A stretch of DNA of 64,000 nucleotides from Adiantum capillus-veneris (GCA_014529385.2 CM043959.1:13759309-13823308); one strand, 5' to 3'; positions 1 through 12,300 are shown, counted from the stretch's first letter. Notes: generated by a model from the letters alone, not told the origin. Translations and numbers: made by a program.

Positions 1-30
1 CACTCTCCTTCTGCTCCCCGATCCCCTTCA
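1..30 (+). repeat. 5' LTR, last 30 bases only
   Basis: Ends in CCGATCCCCTTCA, the same end as the 3' LTR at 3053. It lacks five bases (GTGGT) present in the 3' copy. Confidence 0.85.
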
Positions 31-32
31 AT

Positions 33-50
33 TGGTATCAGCGCTAAGGT
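33..50 (+). other. Primer binding site, tRNA-Met type
   Basis: TGGTATCAGCGC lies two bases after the LTR end and differs by one base from the usual TGGTATCAGAGC complementary to initiator tRNA-Met. This is where minus-strand DNA synthesis would be primed. Confidence 0.8.
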
Positions 51-973
51 GACCGTGGAGAGCACGACGGCTTTGAGAGCTTTGAGGCGATAGCTCGCTG
101 GCTCTTGACGGTAGAGAGATTAAGAAAGCTTGGAAGCTTTGTGAGAATGCAATAGGAGCTTGTGAGCTCAGTTGAGAGTGATGTATGCTCTTGTGGAAGC
201 TCAGAAAGGAGTGTGGAAGATTGTGTGTAAGTGAAGGTGCTGCCCTAAAACTGTGTGCACAGCAGCACTGTTTTCAGATTCGTTTTTCTCCTTGTAGAAT
301 GCAGATCTGAGAATTTTGTCTGGCACACCCATCCGTTTCAACGTTGTGTACAACTTTGCAGAAGAAACTTTTTGCAAATTCCTCACTGTTTTGCTGATAT
401 TCAGCTCAGACTGACTGTATACAGAAATTCCAGATTTTCTGTTATCGCATTGTGTATCTTTCTTTGCTTGAGACAGTGGTTTGCTCTCAGGTGGGAGAGT
501 CTTGTGATCTCGAGAATTGTTTGCCATAGTTTTGCAGAGCTTATGCATGTATATTGAGTGTAGTTTGATGCGCATTGATTGCTCATTGTATTGAGCTTGC
601 AGGACAATGGTTATTTTGTGTTGATAGCCATTGTGCGTCGAAACTCTGGCGAAATTTTCCCAGGAGTTTTATGCGTATCATTTATGCGATCTAGGTAGAG
701 ATTGCAGGTTGCACTCAGCATTTGCATGCGGTGTTCTCTGCAGGTGGGAGATTTGTGCGTGTGTATGCATCCATACCGCACAGTGTGGGCTTGGTGATTA
801 GCTCACAGATTGCAGTGTGATACTAGAGCATGCGAGGCTTGTATTGACATTGCGGGAGCTCTATTTTGGAGTGTGTCTCACAGGTTTTACATTGTGTTTC
901 TGGCCATATTTGTAGACAGTTTCCAGGTGTTGTTGGTGAGGTGGTTTTGCTATCTAGCTTGCTACTTGTGCTC
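51..973 (+). other. Long untranslated leader of the Copia element
   Basis: About 0.9 kb between the primer site and the likely gag start. Short open frames occur here but none resembles Gag, and they overlap in several frames. The leader is long for a Copia element. I see no clear structural motif in it. Confidence 0.5.
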
Positions 974-1525
974 ATGCCAGAGACAGGTGATCGATCAGAT
1001 TGTGACCTCTCACAGATGCGCATGTTTGATGGGTCAGACTTTGCGGCATGGAGAGATTGTATGCTTGATGCATTGACACAGCGAGGGTTGCATCGACCAT
1101 TGAGTGGTGATGCAGGTAGACCTTCAAACATGTCTGACGATCAGTGGCAGGAGCTAGAGGAGATGGCACTATCTACACTCTCTTTGCACCTTGCGGAATC
1201 TGTATATGCTCTTGTTATGTATGAGACTACTTCGAGAGCACTTTGGTGCAGATTACATGAAATGTATGATAGATATGAGTCATCACGGACTCGTGTGAGA
1301 CATGTACATTCACGAGTACACCGACAGGTGACATGTTGGTATTGTGGTCATTATGGACACGTTAGACGACGCTGTTTTCATCGTATGCGACATCGTAGGA
1401 GACATGGCAGTCTCAGAGATGTATGTAGTGATGCCATGGACTCAGTTGCTTTGACAGTTGAGGCACATGTAGTGTCGGAGTATACTAGTGACGGGGATGT
1501 CACTTTTATCTCGACCTATGCATGA
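974..1525 (+). CDS. gag: Shortened Copia Gag with CCHC zinc knuckle
   Basis: Structural nucleocapsid-type protein. The frame is open from 866, but the ATG at 974 is the better start because Gag-like sequence follows (FDGSDFAAWRDCML). The next part (SRALWCRLHEMYD) matches the N-terminal half of the Copia Gag (UBN2-type) domain. It then jumps directly to an Arg-rich stretch and a perfect CX2CX4HX4C knuckle (CWYCGHYGHVRRRC). The second half of the usual capsid domain is missing, so the protein is about 180 residues against 250-350 in typical Copia Gag. A TGA at 1523-1525 ends it, yet the same frame continues straight into the protease-like ORF, so the stop is either a nonsense mutation (CGA to TGA would explain it) or a readthrough stop. 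Confidence 0.75.
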   Translation: MPETGDRSDCDLSQMRMFDGSDFAAWRDCMLDALTQRGLHRPLSGDAGRPSNMSDDQWQELEEMALSTLSLHLAESVYALVMYETTSRALWCRLHEMYDRYESSRTRVRHVHSRVHRQVTCWYCGHYGHVRRRCFHRMRHRRRHGSLRDVCSDAMDSVALTVEAHVVSEYTSDGDVTFISTYA

Positions 1526-1537
1526 GATGCTATACAT

Positions 1538-2797
1538 GTGGATAGTGCATTCCCTTCGCAGTGGTTGCTAGACGCAGATGCTATGTTTCATGTCACGCCG
1601 CATCGTGCATGGTTTTGTAGCTATTCTAGCGGGATGCTTGGCAATGTACGTTTGATCGATGGATCGGTGCATGCGATAGCAGGTGCAGGAGATGTGAGAC
1701 TGTCATTACCGAGTGGTGCATCTTACTTGTTACGACATGTGCGCTATGTACCAGATTTGACAGTGAGTTTAATCTCGATTGGTCAGCTTAGAGATTGTGG
1801 ATGTCAGATTTCGCTACGAGAGCGAGATTTTGTGATGCATTTGGGTTCGCTAGTGATTGTGAGAGGTGCCAGGAGTGGTACAGGTTACCCATTGCATGTG
1901 GATCACAGGAGAGACGGTGTTGTCTCTGTGATCACGCAGCCAGGTAGAGAGCGAGAGAGCAGGCGAGTCTCTTTTGCTCATGGGTTGCAGGGTACTTTGC
2001 ATGGAGTGCAGAGTAGTGAGCTCGTTGTGCACACAATTGGGGCACGACTTGAGCAGTCACACAGAGAGGTGACAGAGTCAGACATGCATGCTTTGCTAGT
2101 GACTGAGCAAAGCAGAGAGTCACTTGTGCTAGATACTCCTATGCAGGATAGACAGGTAGAGCGGTCTTGCTCTAGTGAGTCACGACAGGAGGACGTTGTG
2201 CAAGAGTCTATGCATACAGAGTTAGAGCATGAGAGCTCTAGTGAGTCACAGCAGATTGAGTGGTCATGTTTGCAGTGGATGATTGAGACTGAGATGTCAG
2301 CGATTATGCAGTCATTCCTTTCTATGCTCGATAGTGAGCATGGGGATATAGTTGTGCAGGATATGTCTTCCAGCAGACACCTAGAGCAACTGGTTTGCTC
2401 TGAGGTTGCACACCAGGTTGATGCGTCTTTTGCGGACAGTCAGGAGATGCATGTGGCTGACACGCCTTGTCAGTCAGAGATGCCTATTGCCAGGGATATA
2501 TATGTTGATGCATGCTCCGTAGAGCTAGCAGGGCCCGCTAGCATTGCATCGGCATTCAGTGGTCTCATGTATGAGATGCTGATCTTGAAACCGGATATCG
2601 TAGCTGCAGTGGGAGCATTTGTAGTTGGGGTTGTCAGTCGTTTGTTGACTAATGATGGCATAGTGCACGAGGGAGATATGCAGGTATTGCGTACATACTT
2701 GCAGTACGTGTGCAGTACGTCTGGTGGTGTATGGACTTACACGGGAGTAGGACAGCCGAATGCACACGATCACAGCCAACCAGTGGGCATAGGTTGA
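1538..2797 (+). CDS. Copia protease-like region with a long unassigned C-terminal tail
   Basis: 419 codons from the first ATG after gag, in the same frame as gag. Residues about 7-120 follow the Copia retropepsin and start of the GAG-pre-integrase region (WLLDADAMFHVTPHRAWF, then VRYVPDLTVSLISIGQL). The catalytic D-S/T-G is D-A-D here, so it should be inactive. After about residue 120 the usual pre-integrase zinc site, integrase and RT are absent. About residues 165-345 are acidic and rich in Ser, Glu and Gln, with repeated SSES motifs. Residues about 354-370 form a hydrophobic, membrane-helix-like segment (IVAAVGAFVVGVVSRLL). I do not recognise this tail. That it stays open for about 250 codons is notable in an element without pol. 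Confidence 0.65.
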   Translation: MDSAFPSQWLLDADAMFHVTPHRAWFCSYSSGMLGNVRLIDGSVHAIAGAGDVRLSLPSGASYLLRHVRYVPDLTVSLISIGQLRDCGCQISLRERDFVMHLGSLVIVRGARSGTGYPLHVDHRRDGVVSVITQPGRERESRRVSFAHGLQGTLHGVQSSELVVHTIGARLEQSHREVTESDMHALLVTEQSRESLVLDTPMQDRQVERSCSSESRQEDVVQESMHTELEHESSSESQQIEWSCLQWMIETEMSAIMQSFLSMLDSEHGDIVVQDMSSSRHLEQLVCSEVAHQVDASFADSQEMHVADTPCQSEMPIARDIYVDACSVELAGPASIASAFSGLMYEMLILKPDIVAAVGAFVVGVVSRLLTNDGIVHEGDMQVLRTYLQYVCSTSGGVWTYTGVGQPNAHDHSQPVGIG

Positions 2798-2861
2798 GAG
2801 CGGTTTTCTCTCACCTTTTGTAGTCTTTAGACTAGGTTCTCTTGCTTAAAGGCACAGTCGC

Positions 2862-2876
2862 CTTTAAGTGGGAGGT
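2862..2876 (+). other. Polypurine tract
   Basis: TTTAAGTGGGAGG lies directly before the TGTTGGGG start of the 3' LTR, the expected place for the plus-strand primer. Confidence 0.65.
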
Positions 2877-3053
2877 TGTTGGGGTATAGGCGTATGTGCC
2901 GCCAAGAGTCTGGGCGTCCACTGACTTGTATACCTTATACATAGCATAAGTGTATAGGGGGCTGCTCACTCTTTTGAGTCTCCCCACCCACATCGTGTGT
3001 GTCTTCTTCTCTCTGTCTCACTCTCCGTCTGTGGTGCTCCCCGATCCCCTTCA
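2877..3053 (+). repeat. 3' LTR of the Copia element
   Basis: 177 bp, begins TGTTGGGGTATAGG and ends CCCCTTCA, with canonical TG...CA ends. Very short for a Copia LTR, in the range of small non-autonomous elements. Flanking sequence at 3054 belongs to a different element. Confidence 0.8.
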
Positions 3054-3198
3054 TGTTTTGCGGTTTTTTGCAAACCACTTCTTTTCTGGTATTTTGACCA
3101 GTTTTTTTCACTTTTTGTCTATGGCTCCTTTTGGAAAAGTTGTTCAACTAGTAATCAGGAGTATACTGGTCAAATCTTGATGTCAGATGTCTACCTAG

Positions 3199-3492
3199 AA
3201 CATGGATCGCGATCCATGTTGGGAAGCACCTAGGCATGAAATTTGGTTCTGTGGATTCCTTGCTTCTAGTTGGTCCCATTTCTCATCCCTTTTTGGATTT
3301 GGACAAATAAAAGTTCAGTTTTTCCTTTTTTCCAAGGTTTTGGTCTTCTCACTCCAATGTTTTGATTTTTATGGCCTTCTAGTCCTCTTTTTCTCACCAA
3401 ACTCAAGGTTCTGATGCCTGAGAGCCTGTCCTGAGCAAAGGAAATAGTTTTAGCAGATTTTGCCAAAAAGGTACATGGATCCCAATCCATGT
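3199..3492. repeat. Two palindromes about 273 bp apart in diverged leader repeats
   Basis: A perfect 22-bp palindrome lies at 3199-3220 (AACATGGATCG followed by its complement). A 20-bp variant with two changed bases is at 3473-3492. The DNA after each shows weak similarity (GGTTTTGGTCTTCTCACTCC and TTATGGTCTTCAACACC), as expected of diverged tandem repeats. Confidence 0.6.
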
Positions 3493-4021
3493 TTGGCATG
3501 ATTTTTGACAGGTTTTTGCACAGTCTTTTTCAACAAGTATTTTTATCCCCTTCTTGAAAGTTTTACTGGGTTTGGTCCAGTTTTGAAGCTCTGACCATCA
3601 CTTCTTCAATTTTTCCGAGTTATGGTCTTCAACACCAAAATAAGGTTTTTGACATTTTTCCCTCGATCCTTTTGGCCACAAATGATGGTGTAATTTGTTA
3701 CCTAACCTACTCCTACAACTGAAATGAATATGCAAACATAATTGAACTTCACAGTACAGAAATAACAACAATGTGTGGTGGAACAGCCCTTTCTAAGCAT
3801 GTAAAAAATCAAAGAACGAAATACTATCTTGTACTTCACTCACAACTTTCTTTGCTCTTAAGGAATAGCACTGGCTAGTCTCGGACTCCAATCTCTATTA
3901 AGCACTAAACCTACGTCTAGCTGCTTCATTGTCTATGGGTAAGCGGAACGATTATCAAAAGCTTGAAGGAAAATTTTATTTTTATTTTTTTGTACATTGA
4001 GTCACTCACCACCTAAGGATC

Positions 4022-4044
4022 GGTTTCCCCGGCAGCGGCGCCAA
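4022..4044 (-). other. Primer binding site, Tat/Athila type
   Basis: On the minus strand TTGGCGCCGCTGCCGGGGA follows the LTR end. This resembles the TGGCGCC-GTTGCCGGGG site described for plant Athila/Tat elements. Confidence 0.75.
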
Positions 4045-4896
4045 TGCTAGCGGGTCGCCACGACGGACGTCTGCAGCATACCTCTTTTGTACTAACATAA
4101 TGCATAATGTCAATATGCAAGGAAGCAACTCAGGGTGGGGCACGGAGACTTAATGAGAGTGTCAATCTCACCAAAGTGAACTAAAGGACTACTCGTTCTT
4201 ACAACAAAAACAAATCAACCACTTCCTAGTCAGACAATCAGTATGCATCCATTCTCAACACTCAACATAATCACGCCTTTTTGATATCCAAACGAATCCG
4301 GAATGTCACGAAACTTAAGGAGAGGTATCACAACACTTATGGGCTTAATCCTACCAAGTTTTGTCACCATCTGGGAAGGTACATAAATCACGATCCATCA
4401 CAGAAAATGTGCAGAAAATTGAAACAGAAGTACTTGGAAAGATCCACCTTAAGCATAGAAACACTTATCCATGGTCAAAACATAAAAAAAAAACCATTTT
4501 AACTCCCAAATCAATGCATTTAGCTCACAAACGGTACGTCGCGAACCACAACAGAATTGAAAATTATTACACTTAGATTGTAGAGCAAGAGACAAGGAAC
4601 GCAATTGGCTATTCGAAATAGAATTCTGATTACCCGTTCAGGAGAAAAGATGATTACAAGTTGTAGTCACAAGAAGCTTCCACAGTGCATGTTTTCTTTC
4701 CTCCTAGCTAATGATAATCCCCTCTTCAAAACTAAGGGTTTTGACTTTAAAAGTTAGGGGGCTTTCCCATGGCCATCCGGCCTCTTACAAGTGGTAGACT
4801 CAGAGAAATAAGAAAAGGGGTATGGTCTAATCTCATCATGATTACAACTCATCTTAGGCTGAATTACAGGGTTTTTCTCCAAAAAAATAGTGTCCA
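4045..4896 (-). repeat. 5' LTR of the Tat-like element (outer boundary uncertain)
   Basis: The inner end (CA, plus-strand TG at 4045-4046) is fixed by the primer site. The outer end is inferred at about 4896 (TGGACACT on the minus strand), where the gag-like sequence of the host element stops making sense. There is no second copy in the window to confirm the length. Confidence 0.45.
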
Positions 4897-5337
4897 CCGG
4901 GTGTGCATACGCTTGTATGCGTCCATATCCACCAAAAAATTGTCTCTGCTTCTTTTGACCTTGGGGGCCTGATTGCGTCTTGAGGACTTCCTGTAGTGAT
5001 CAGTGTCAGCATCCCAGTTACCTTCCTCTTTAGTTTCAGTCTTTGTCTCTTCTTTGGCGACTACCCTTGCTACCCTTGGCCTCAACTGCCTTGCGTATCG
5101 ACCGAGAACTCTTGGTTTTGTGTTCCTCACACTCATCCTTCTTCTCCTTGAGTGACTGGAATGTTGAGAGTCTCTGGCCTCTTCAGCATTACTATGCTCC
5201 TCTTGAGCCTCAATCTCACTCTCAGGGTCCTTAGTATCAGACTCTCTTTCTCACACTTCAGGAATATGGTCGACACGTGTGGAATCAGTGCCCAACCGGG
5301 TTGACGGTTTGCGACCACGACTGACTTTGGGCGGCAT
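4864..5337 (-). pseudogene. N-terminal gag-like ORF with one in-frame stop, cut by an insertion
   Basis: Minus-strand frame from an ATG at 5337 (MPPKVSRGRKPSTRL), 158 codons in all, interrupted once by TGA (GAA GTG TGA GAA). It is highly charged, with Arg/Ser-rich and Glu-rich stretches. It begins about 60 bp after a decayed primer site, the position expected for gag. I recognise no conserved domain; the capsid domain would lie further on and has been separated by the Tat-like insertion. The last ten or so codons before 4864 probably belong to the inserted LTR. Confidence 0.5.
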
Positions 5338-5395
5338 CTTTGTAGTAGCTGAGAATTCTAACTAGGAGATAGATTTGTCTGGTCGAAGAGTGATC

Positions 5396-5406
5396 AGCTC
5401 TAACCA
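5396..5406 (-). other. Decayed tRNA-Met primer binding site
   Basis: Minus-strand TGGTTAGAGCT a few bases after the LTR end, readable as TGGTATCAGAGC with two bases lost and one changed. Confidence 0.5.
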
Positions 5407-5409
5407 CCG

Positions 5410-6000
5410 TGATCGCCAAAATGGAATGGGAGCTGGTCTCTTCAAACGACTTATTCCAGTGTTAGAATTCAGAGCTACTGATTACCTCATTACTTCATAG
5501 AACTGAAACAGAGTACTGGACTGAAATAGAGAACTGAACTGGAATGATATATTGAAATGAAAGACACAATTGGAAGACTGGAAATAGTATTTGTAGAGTT
5601 AGATCATTAGCTCAAGGATAACCAATACAGTATACAATGGGTTTAAGCTCATATGAAGTCTGAGGATTGATTACAAGAGTAAATGAGTACAAGGTGAATC
5701 TAGAATCTAAGAGCTCGTAAACTAAAAGTGTTTAGAAAGCCAAAATCCAAAAAGCCAAGAAGCGAGGTTACAGTGTAGCGGGTCCTATTTATAGCTCTCA
5801 AGAGTTACTGCAGTAACTACCTACGATAATTACTGCCATTGTAACTGTTCCCGCTTCCTGCTGGTTGGCCTTCTAAGGGGTAGTTCCCGCCTGCTTGGAC
5901 TGTCCTCACCTTCTAGAGGTTCCCTAAACAGTTTGGCTTTGCTTGCTCCACCCCTCCCTGGAGCGCCACCTCCCTCCCACCACTCATCTCAATGGGAACA
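5410..6000 (-). repeat. LTR of the outermost element, minus strand
   Basis: 591 bp on the minus strand from TGTTCCCATTGAG to TTTTGGCGATCA, with TG...CA ends, a TATA box 210 bp in, and a primer-site remnant just beyond its end. No second copy lies in the window, so the outer end is inferred from the TG and position. Confidence 0.6.
5786..5793 (-). promoter_or_regulatory. TATA box of the LTR promoter
   Basis: Minus-strand GCTATAAATAGGACC inside the LTR, a strong plant TATA context and at a sensible place for a U3/R boundary. Confidence 0.6.
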
Positions 6001-7640
<1,640 letters not shown>

Positions 7641-10600
7641 ATCTAAAAGTGCTAAGACTGATGTTGGGGATAAGGATTAGAATTAGGGGGGGTTCATACC
7701 TCTAATACAATGTTTATCCGCCCTACTCCTATGAAAAAAAGCAAAAACATCACAAGATGTCAAAACCAATATAATTTTGCTCTATGACTTAGTGAATACC
7801 CCTTCCCCTCATCCAAGGGCCCAAGACCTTATCCCACTAGACCGTGCCTAGGGGCCTCCATCCCCCCCTTAGTCCTACCCTTGTCTTGACACTCGTTCAC
7901 TCAATCACAGGACAACCAACATGACCTCATGAAAATGGTATTTGAGACAATATGTCTGCCATAAAGACAACAACAATGCCACCCCTCAAACAAAATCTAG
8001 CAAACATGTGGATTAGCCAACAACAACATGGGTATCCCACAAAACACTTCACCCTCCCACCGAACCATTTCCTAAATACACATTCTCAAGGTAGTATTAT
8101 GATACTAGAAAAATAGGATTCCAATCAAGTCAACCAAGGAATATATTTTGAGCATTTAAAAGCAGCATGCAAACTGTTGCATACCATTGCGAGTGTACAT
8201 TTATCAAGTCGTTCTCACCTTTTTTTTAATTTAAAAATAATAACTTTTTTTCTTTTGTATTGTTAAAGTTTTCTGGCTATCTTTCAAGCAATCACATATA
8301 CTCTCCAAGCATATCCTTGTCCTCGTCCTAGGACTTGGATATTTTGTCTCCACCAACACACCTGGAGGCAATGCCTTTACACAATTTTCAATTCTTATTT
8401 TTGTTTATCTTGGTTGGAAAAGGCTTACAAATCAATCTACCTCAAGTTCTTTTCAGATAAACATTTTGAGAAGTAGAGCAAAGGTCCAACTGATGAGGAG
8501 AATTGCGAGATAGCCCATTTAGATTCCTAACCTTTCCAAGGTTCTTTCTTACTAAACACTTAGAAGAGTTCCTTAATTAAATGGTATCTTCCTTACTTAT
8601 CCAATCCCTTCTTGGATCCATTTTCCCTCCTCTTTTTCAAATTGGCATCAAGCCTACTTGGACTAGGCCGATTTGTTGACGCATCCACGGGTCCTCTCAC
8701 TTGGTTGGGACTCACTCCCATCCAATCCCAATTCCATGGCCTTGAATGAATCCGAGATCAAAATATAGACCAATGGTTATTAGCCATAGCCAAAAGGGAC
8801 CATCCCTCGTTGCATCCCATAGACAAACACAAGAGTCGACCTTTTCCAAACATCTAAGACAAATTTCACATTTAAAATTTCTATGTTATGTTAGGGCTGT
8901 CCACGTCAAATCTTCTCGGCAAATTTTTTTAATCATAGTTGAAATTTAGATTAGGTTTATTGAGTTATAATTCCTTAGATCCTATTTCTTTTAATGACTA
9001 CTCAAACAAGATCTTGAGAAAATAATGAGTTTCTTGGGAGTTTAAGGTTTTTGTCTTGACATAAATTTCAATTTAACCTCATTTTGGACAAATCCTATTT
9101 GTTTTCTTTGCATCATTTGTCATCCATGGGGAATCTCCGTGAGATCGATGGGAATTTTTTGTTCAAGCAACACAATCGTCACTTCTGTGAAGCTATCCCC
9201 TTACTAAACCCCCCCCCCCCCCCCCCCTCGTAACTACATTACAGACTTGAAAGTAGAAAACTTGAAATGAACAATGCATATGCTCTCTACGTTGACCTTT
9301 GCTTTGGTGTTAACCATGGGTTGTAGACACAAATCTTTAGAATGAATAAACTTGTAATATTAAGGCAAATAATCTTATAACTTCCCTGGATTGATTACGC
9401 AAGACTAAATGATTGTTTATACAAGAGTAGAATCCTTTGATGAGGGGTATTGTAAGAATAAAATGCAAAATTCCTCAAAGTGGACATGCTCGTGTAGTGA
9501 GAAATGTTCATGCAATGGAATATGAATGATTAGCAAGCTCTTCTATAAGGTAGGATTTAAGCTTACTTCTGCTACTCTGAGGAGGATTAATCATGTAGCT
9601 AAGAGAGTCTTAGCAATTTGGATTTTCCAATTGACAAGAGGAGAGACGATCTTTCTTGGAATGGGAAACTCCTTTGATTATGATAAATTTGCCCTTTAAA
9701 ACTCAAATTTCTCATGAGAGAGTTAGATATTAACTTAGTATTTCTCTAAAAATCTTACACATGCATACTTTATAAAGAGGAAAAAAAAAGAGTCTATTTC
9801 TTCATTTAACTTGAATGCATAATCAAGAAAAAAAATGTGTGCCTTTCATGAGAGCATTTCTTTTGGAGAAATTATAATGTCTCTTTTGGAAAATTAAAGA
9901 TAGTTCCAAAAAATTTAGTACTTAATTGCCTTTGCTTGATAGCATTTATCTTCATTAAGTAATTTAGATAAGAGATAAATAGTAACTTAAAATCGATAAG
10001 AAATTGTTGTGGGGGGGTTTATGGATAAGTATAGATATTATTCACCATTCATTGTGCATATTATTCACCTATGGATAAAGAAAGTGCTTTCTACTCTCTC
10101 TAGATCATATTAGCGTAGTACTCTAAAGAACTTAAAATAACATCGTAGTTAGTGGTTAGCATCGTTGTTAGTTATTAAAAAAAAAACTAATACTTTGTTT
10201 TCTAAGTAGTTGAAAAGCTTGCTTATGGAAACATGAGACCTTGAGCATGAGTTAACTTAGAATGAAAAGTAACCCAATTTTGTTTTAGATGTGCAATAGC
10301 GTGAAAATGATGACAAGAAAACATTACCGTGTGTATGTATGTCAGAGTCTTCTTTTTGCTTTGAGAGAGTATTGAAGAAGCTTGTTGACATAATCGGCTC
10401 TCTTCCTCTTCACCTTCACTTGAAGACCACCAATTGTGTTACTTGAAATCAGACAAAAGAAAGAGACAAGGAAGATTCAAGAAGGAAGATTCAAGTTATG
10501 GAGAGCTTGAGGTTTAAAAGAGAAGAGAGGGAGAACAACAAGAAGAAGATCAAGTTATGATAAACTTGATTAAGGTTTTGATTAAGGCTTCTCTTGGAGA

Positions 10601-11822
10601 GGTGTGTGTGTAGGTGGATTAGCTATGGCTTTTTCAAGCTTACTCTCAAGTTTTGACCTTCAAAAATGAAGGAAAGAAGTGTTGAACGAGTAGAGAAGGC
10701 CTCATTTTATGCTAATAATTTATAAGAGCTTTCACCAATCTAGAAATATTATCTTTAAACAAGTTATTTTTTTACTTATCTTGATAACTTATCGTGCTTT
10801 TCAAAACTTTTTCAACAAGTTACTTATTCACCTTATCCTTATTTTCTCTTTCTTTTTCCTTGGACTAGTTTTCTTCAAAAATAAAAAGGTAATTTTTCAT
10901 GCATTGGTAATGCCCATGTCCCCATGGTATAAACCAAACTGTCTCGTGAGTAAACTTTGGTGCTTTGATTTAGCTCAAACCTTCTTTTTTCTATTTCATG
11001 AGTAAACTGTAATGCTTTGATTTAGCCCAACATTACCCAAATTTACCCGAGTTTTTTTTCCTGTTTTTGAAATTGGATGGCGTTGGTCAAGAGTAAGGGC
11101 TATGAGGAGGCCCTTACAAAAAAAGCATTCATGGTTCTCTATGAGTGTGTAGTGCAGTCCCACCTCTCGTCCTTCTTGTATTTGAGCTTGTAAATACGTA
11201 ATTTAGGGGTTTTCTTTTGAAATATGTGCAAGGGTTTCAAAATAAGGGCTCTTAAATCTTTTTGAAATGGGAATAAGGTTGAATTGATGGAGGAATATCA
11301 AGTTTTCTAATCAACATCTTGAAGCTTTAATTGCACAATTTGAGGAGAGTTGCACAAAGATTATGAAAAAGGTAAAGGATTTGAATGAATTTAATGCTTG
11401 TGTGAGGGTTCAACTTTCATAAATATACTTTAATTGTTTACCATTATTCTTTTAGGTAAACATGGGCTCGTAAATTTGTGCTTTTTTCATCAATAACTCG
11501 GTCATAATTGCAACCAAAATTAGAAAGAGAGTTTGTGATTTCTCTATCATCAACGCTCTAAGGTTATATTGAAATCATAATTACAAAGAGGGTTGGTCAA
11601 CAACATAAATTTTTTTTCACAAAGTGATTAAGAATTTCAATTTGCACCTTGCCGGATAGACCTCAATTTTTTTGCTAGTGGCCTCCACTGACATACTACC
11701 ACTGCTACAAAAGCACACCAAATATCATTTCCTCATTTCAATATCTTGGGGGTTGAAAAGCTATTCACACACATCAAGTTGCCACTTTATCCATACAAAA
11801 TTGAAAGTTTCAATGTTCACTC
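7641..11822. other. Unassigned AT-rich DNA
   Basis: No reading frame with a recognisable domain, no matched LTR pair. It contains poly-A/T runs and short local duplications (for example GAGTAAACT..TGCTTTGATTTAGC twice at 10948-11025). Probably very old repeat DNA. Confidence 0.5.
9209..9227. repeat. Poly-C run, 19 bases
   Basis: Uninterrupted C run. Its length could be a sequencing or assembly artefact. Confidence 0.9.
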
Positions 11823-12300
11823 TATTAGGGTTATGAAATCTCTCTAGATTCATCTAATCAGTCCTTGTGTCTCCCAGGGACATGTGCTAGGGAGTGAGGA
11901 CTATTTTATGGCTGTGCCCGATGAATGTGAGGCAATTTCTCATGTTGAAACATTCCAACTATGTTTTGCTCAGGGTTTTGGATTGGTTCCATGGCCATGT
12001 AGGCTCCTCTTGCCTCAAGGTAGATTTTCCTCTTGTAATCCATTTCCTTCCGAGGTTCCTAGTGACTCGTAGCCCCATCTTTTGATGCTCTTTCTCGTTT
12101 ATGGGATTTTTCTCAGTCATGGATCTAGAGGGTTGGGTTGGGTAGCCTTGTTATTTCCCTATATAGGGATCTAGGAGGGTCACCTCTTATGTAGTACAGT
12201 ACAACTCTCAGAGTTACAACAGATCAGCCTTGCAGAATGGTCTGATATTTTTGCAGCACATCAACAACCTAGTATTTTTCTCGTTTGATCGGTAGTAGAA
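11823..12300 (+). repeat. LTR A, 5' part only
   Basis: Matches LTR B in order: CATGTGCTAGGGAGTGAGGA, then GGCTCCTCTTGCCTC, then GCCCCATCTT and TTGTTATTTCCCTATATAGGG. After about 12300 it jumps into internal sequence that in the second unit starts near 16820, so the LTR end and about 2 kb of internal DNA are deleted. Confidence 0.65.

Larger units (their letters stand above)
1..3053 (+). mobile_element. Non-autonomous Ty1/copia-type LTR retrotransposon, 5' end cut by the window
   Basis: The first 30 bases match the last 35 bases of the sequence ending at 3053, apart from a 5-base gap and one substitution, so both are LTR ends. The first is followed at once by a tRNA-Met-like primer site; the second LTR is preceded by a purine tract. 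Between them lie a leader of about 0.9 kb, a short Gag with a CCHC knuckle and a Copia-like protease region with an open tail. Integrase, reverse transcriptase and RNase H are absent, so the element could move only with enzymes supplied by a relative. It lies inside the leader of a Tat-like element; the 5' target site is outside the window. Confidence 0.85.
3054..4896 (-). mobile_element. 5' part of a Tat/Athila-like Ty3/gypsy element (LTR, primer site, leader)
   Basis: Read on the minus strand: an LTR ending CTAGCA, a Tat/Athila-type primer site, then about 970 bp of leader with no convincing ORF. It is cut at 3053/3054 by the Copia element and continues to the left outside the window. Its LTR appears to start inside a gag-like frame at about 4896, which makes it the middle layer of the nest. 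Confidence 0.65.

Noticed and set aside
33..50. tRNA-like sequence TGGTATCAG-GC as a tRNA gene (also at 14848, 21455, 52166)
   Set aside because: Only 12-18 bases match the tRNA 3' end; these are primer binding sites next to LTR ends, with no cloverleaf around them.
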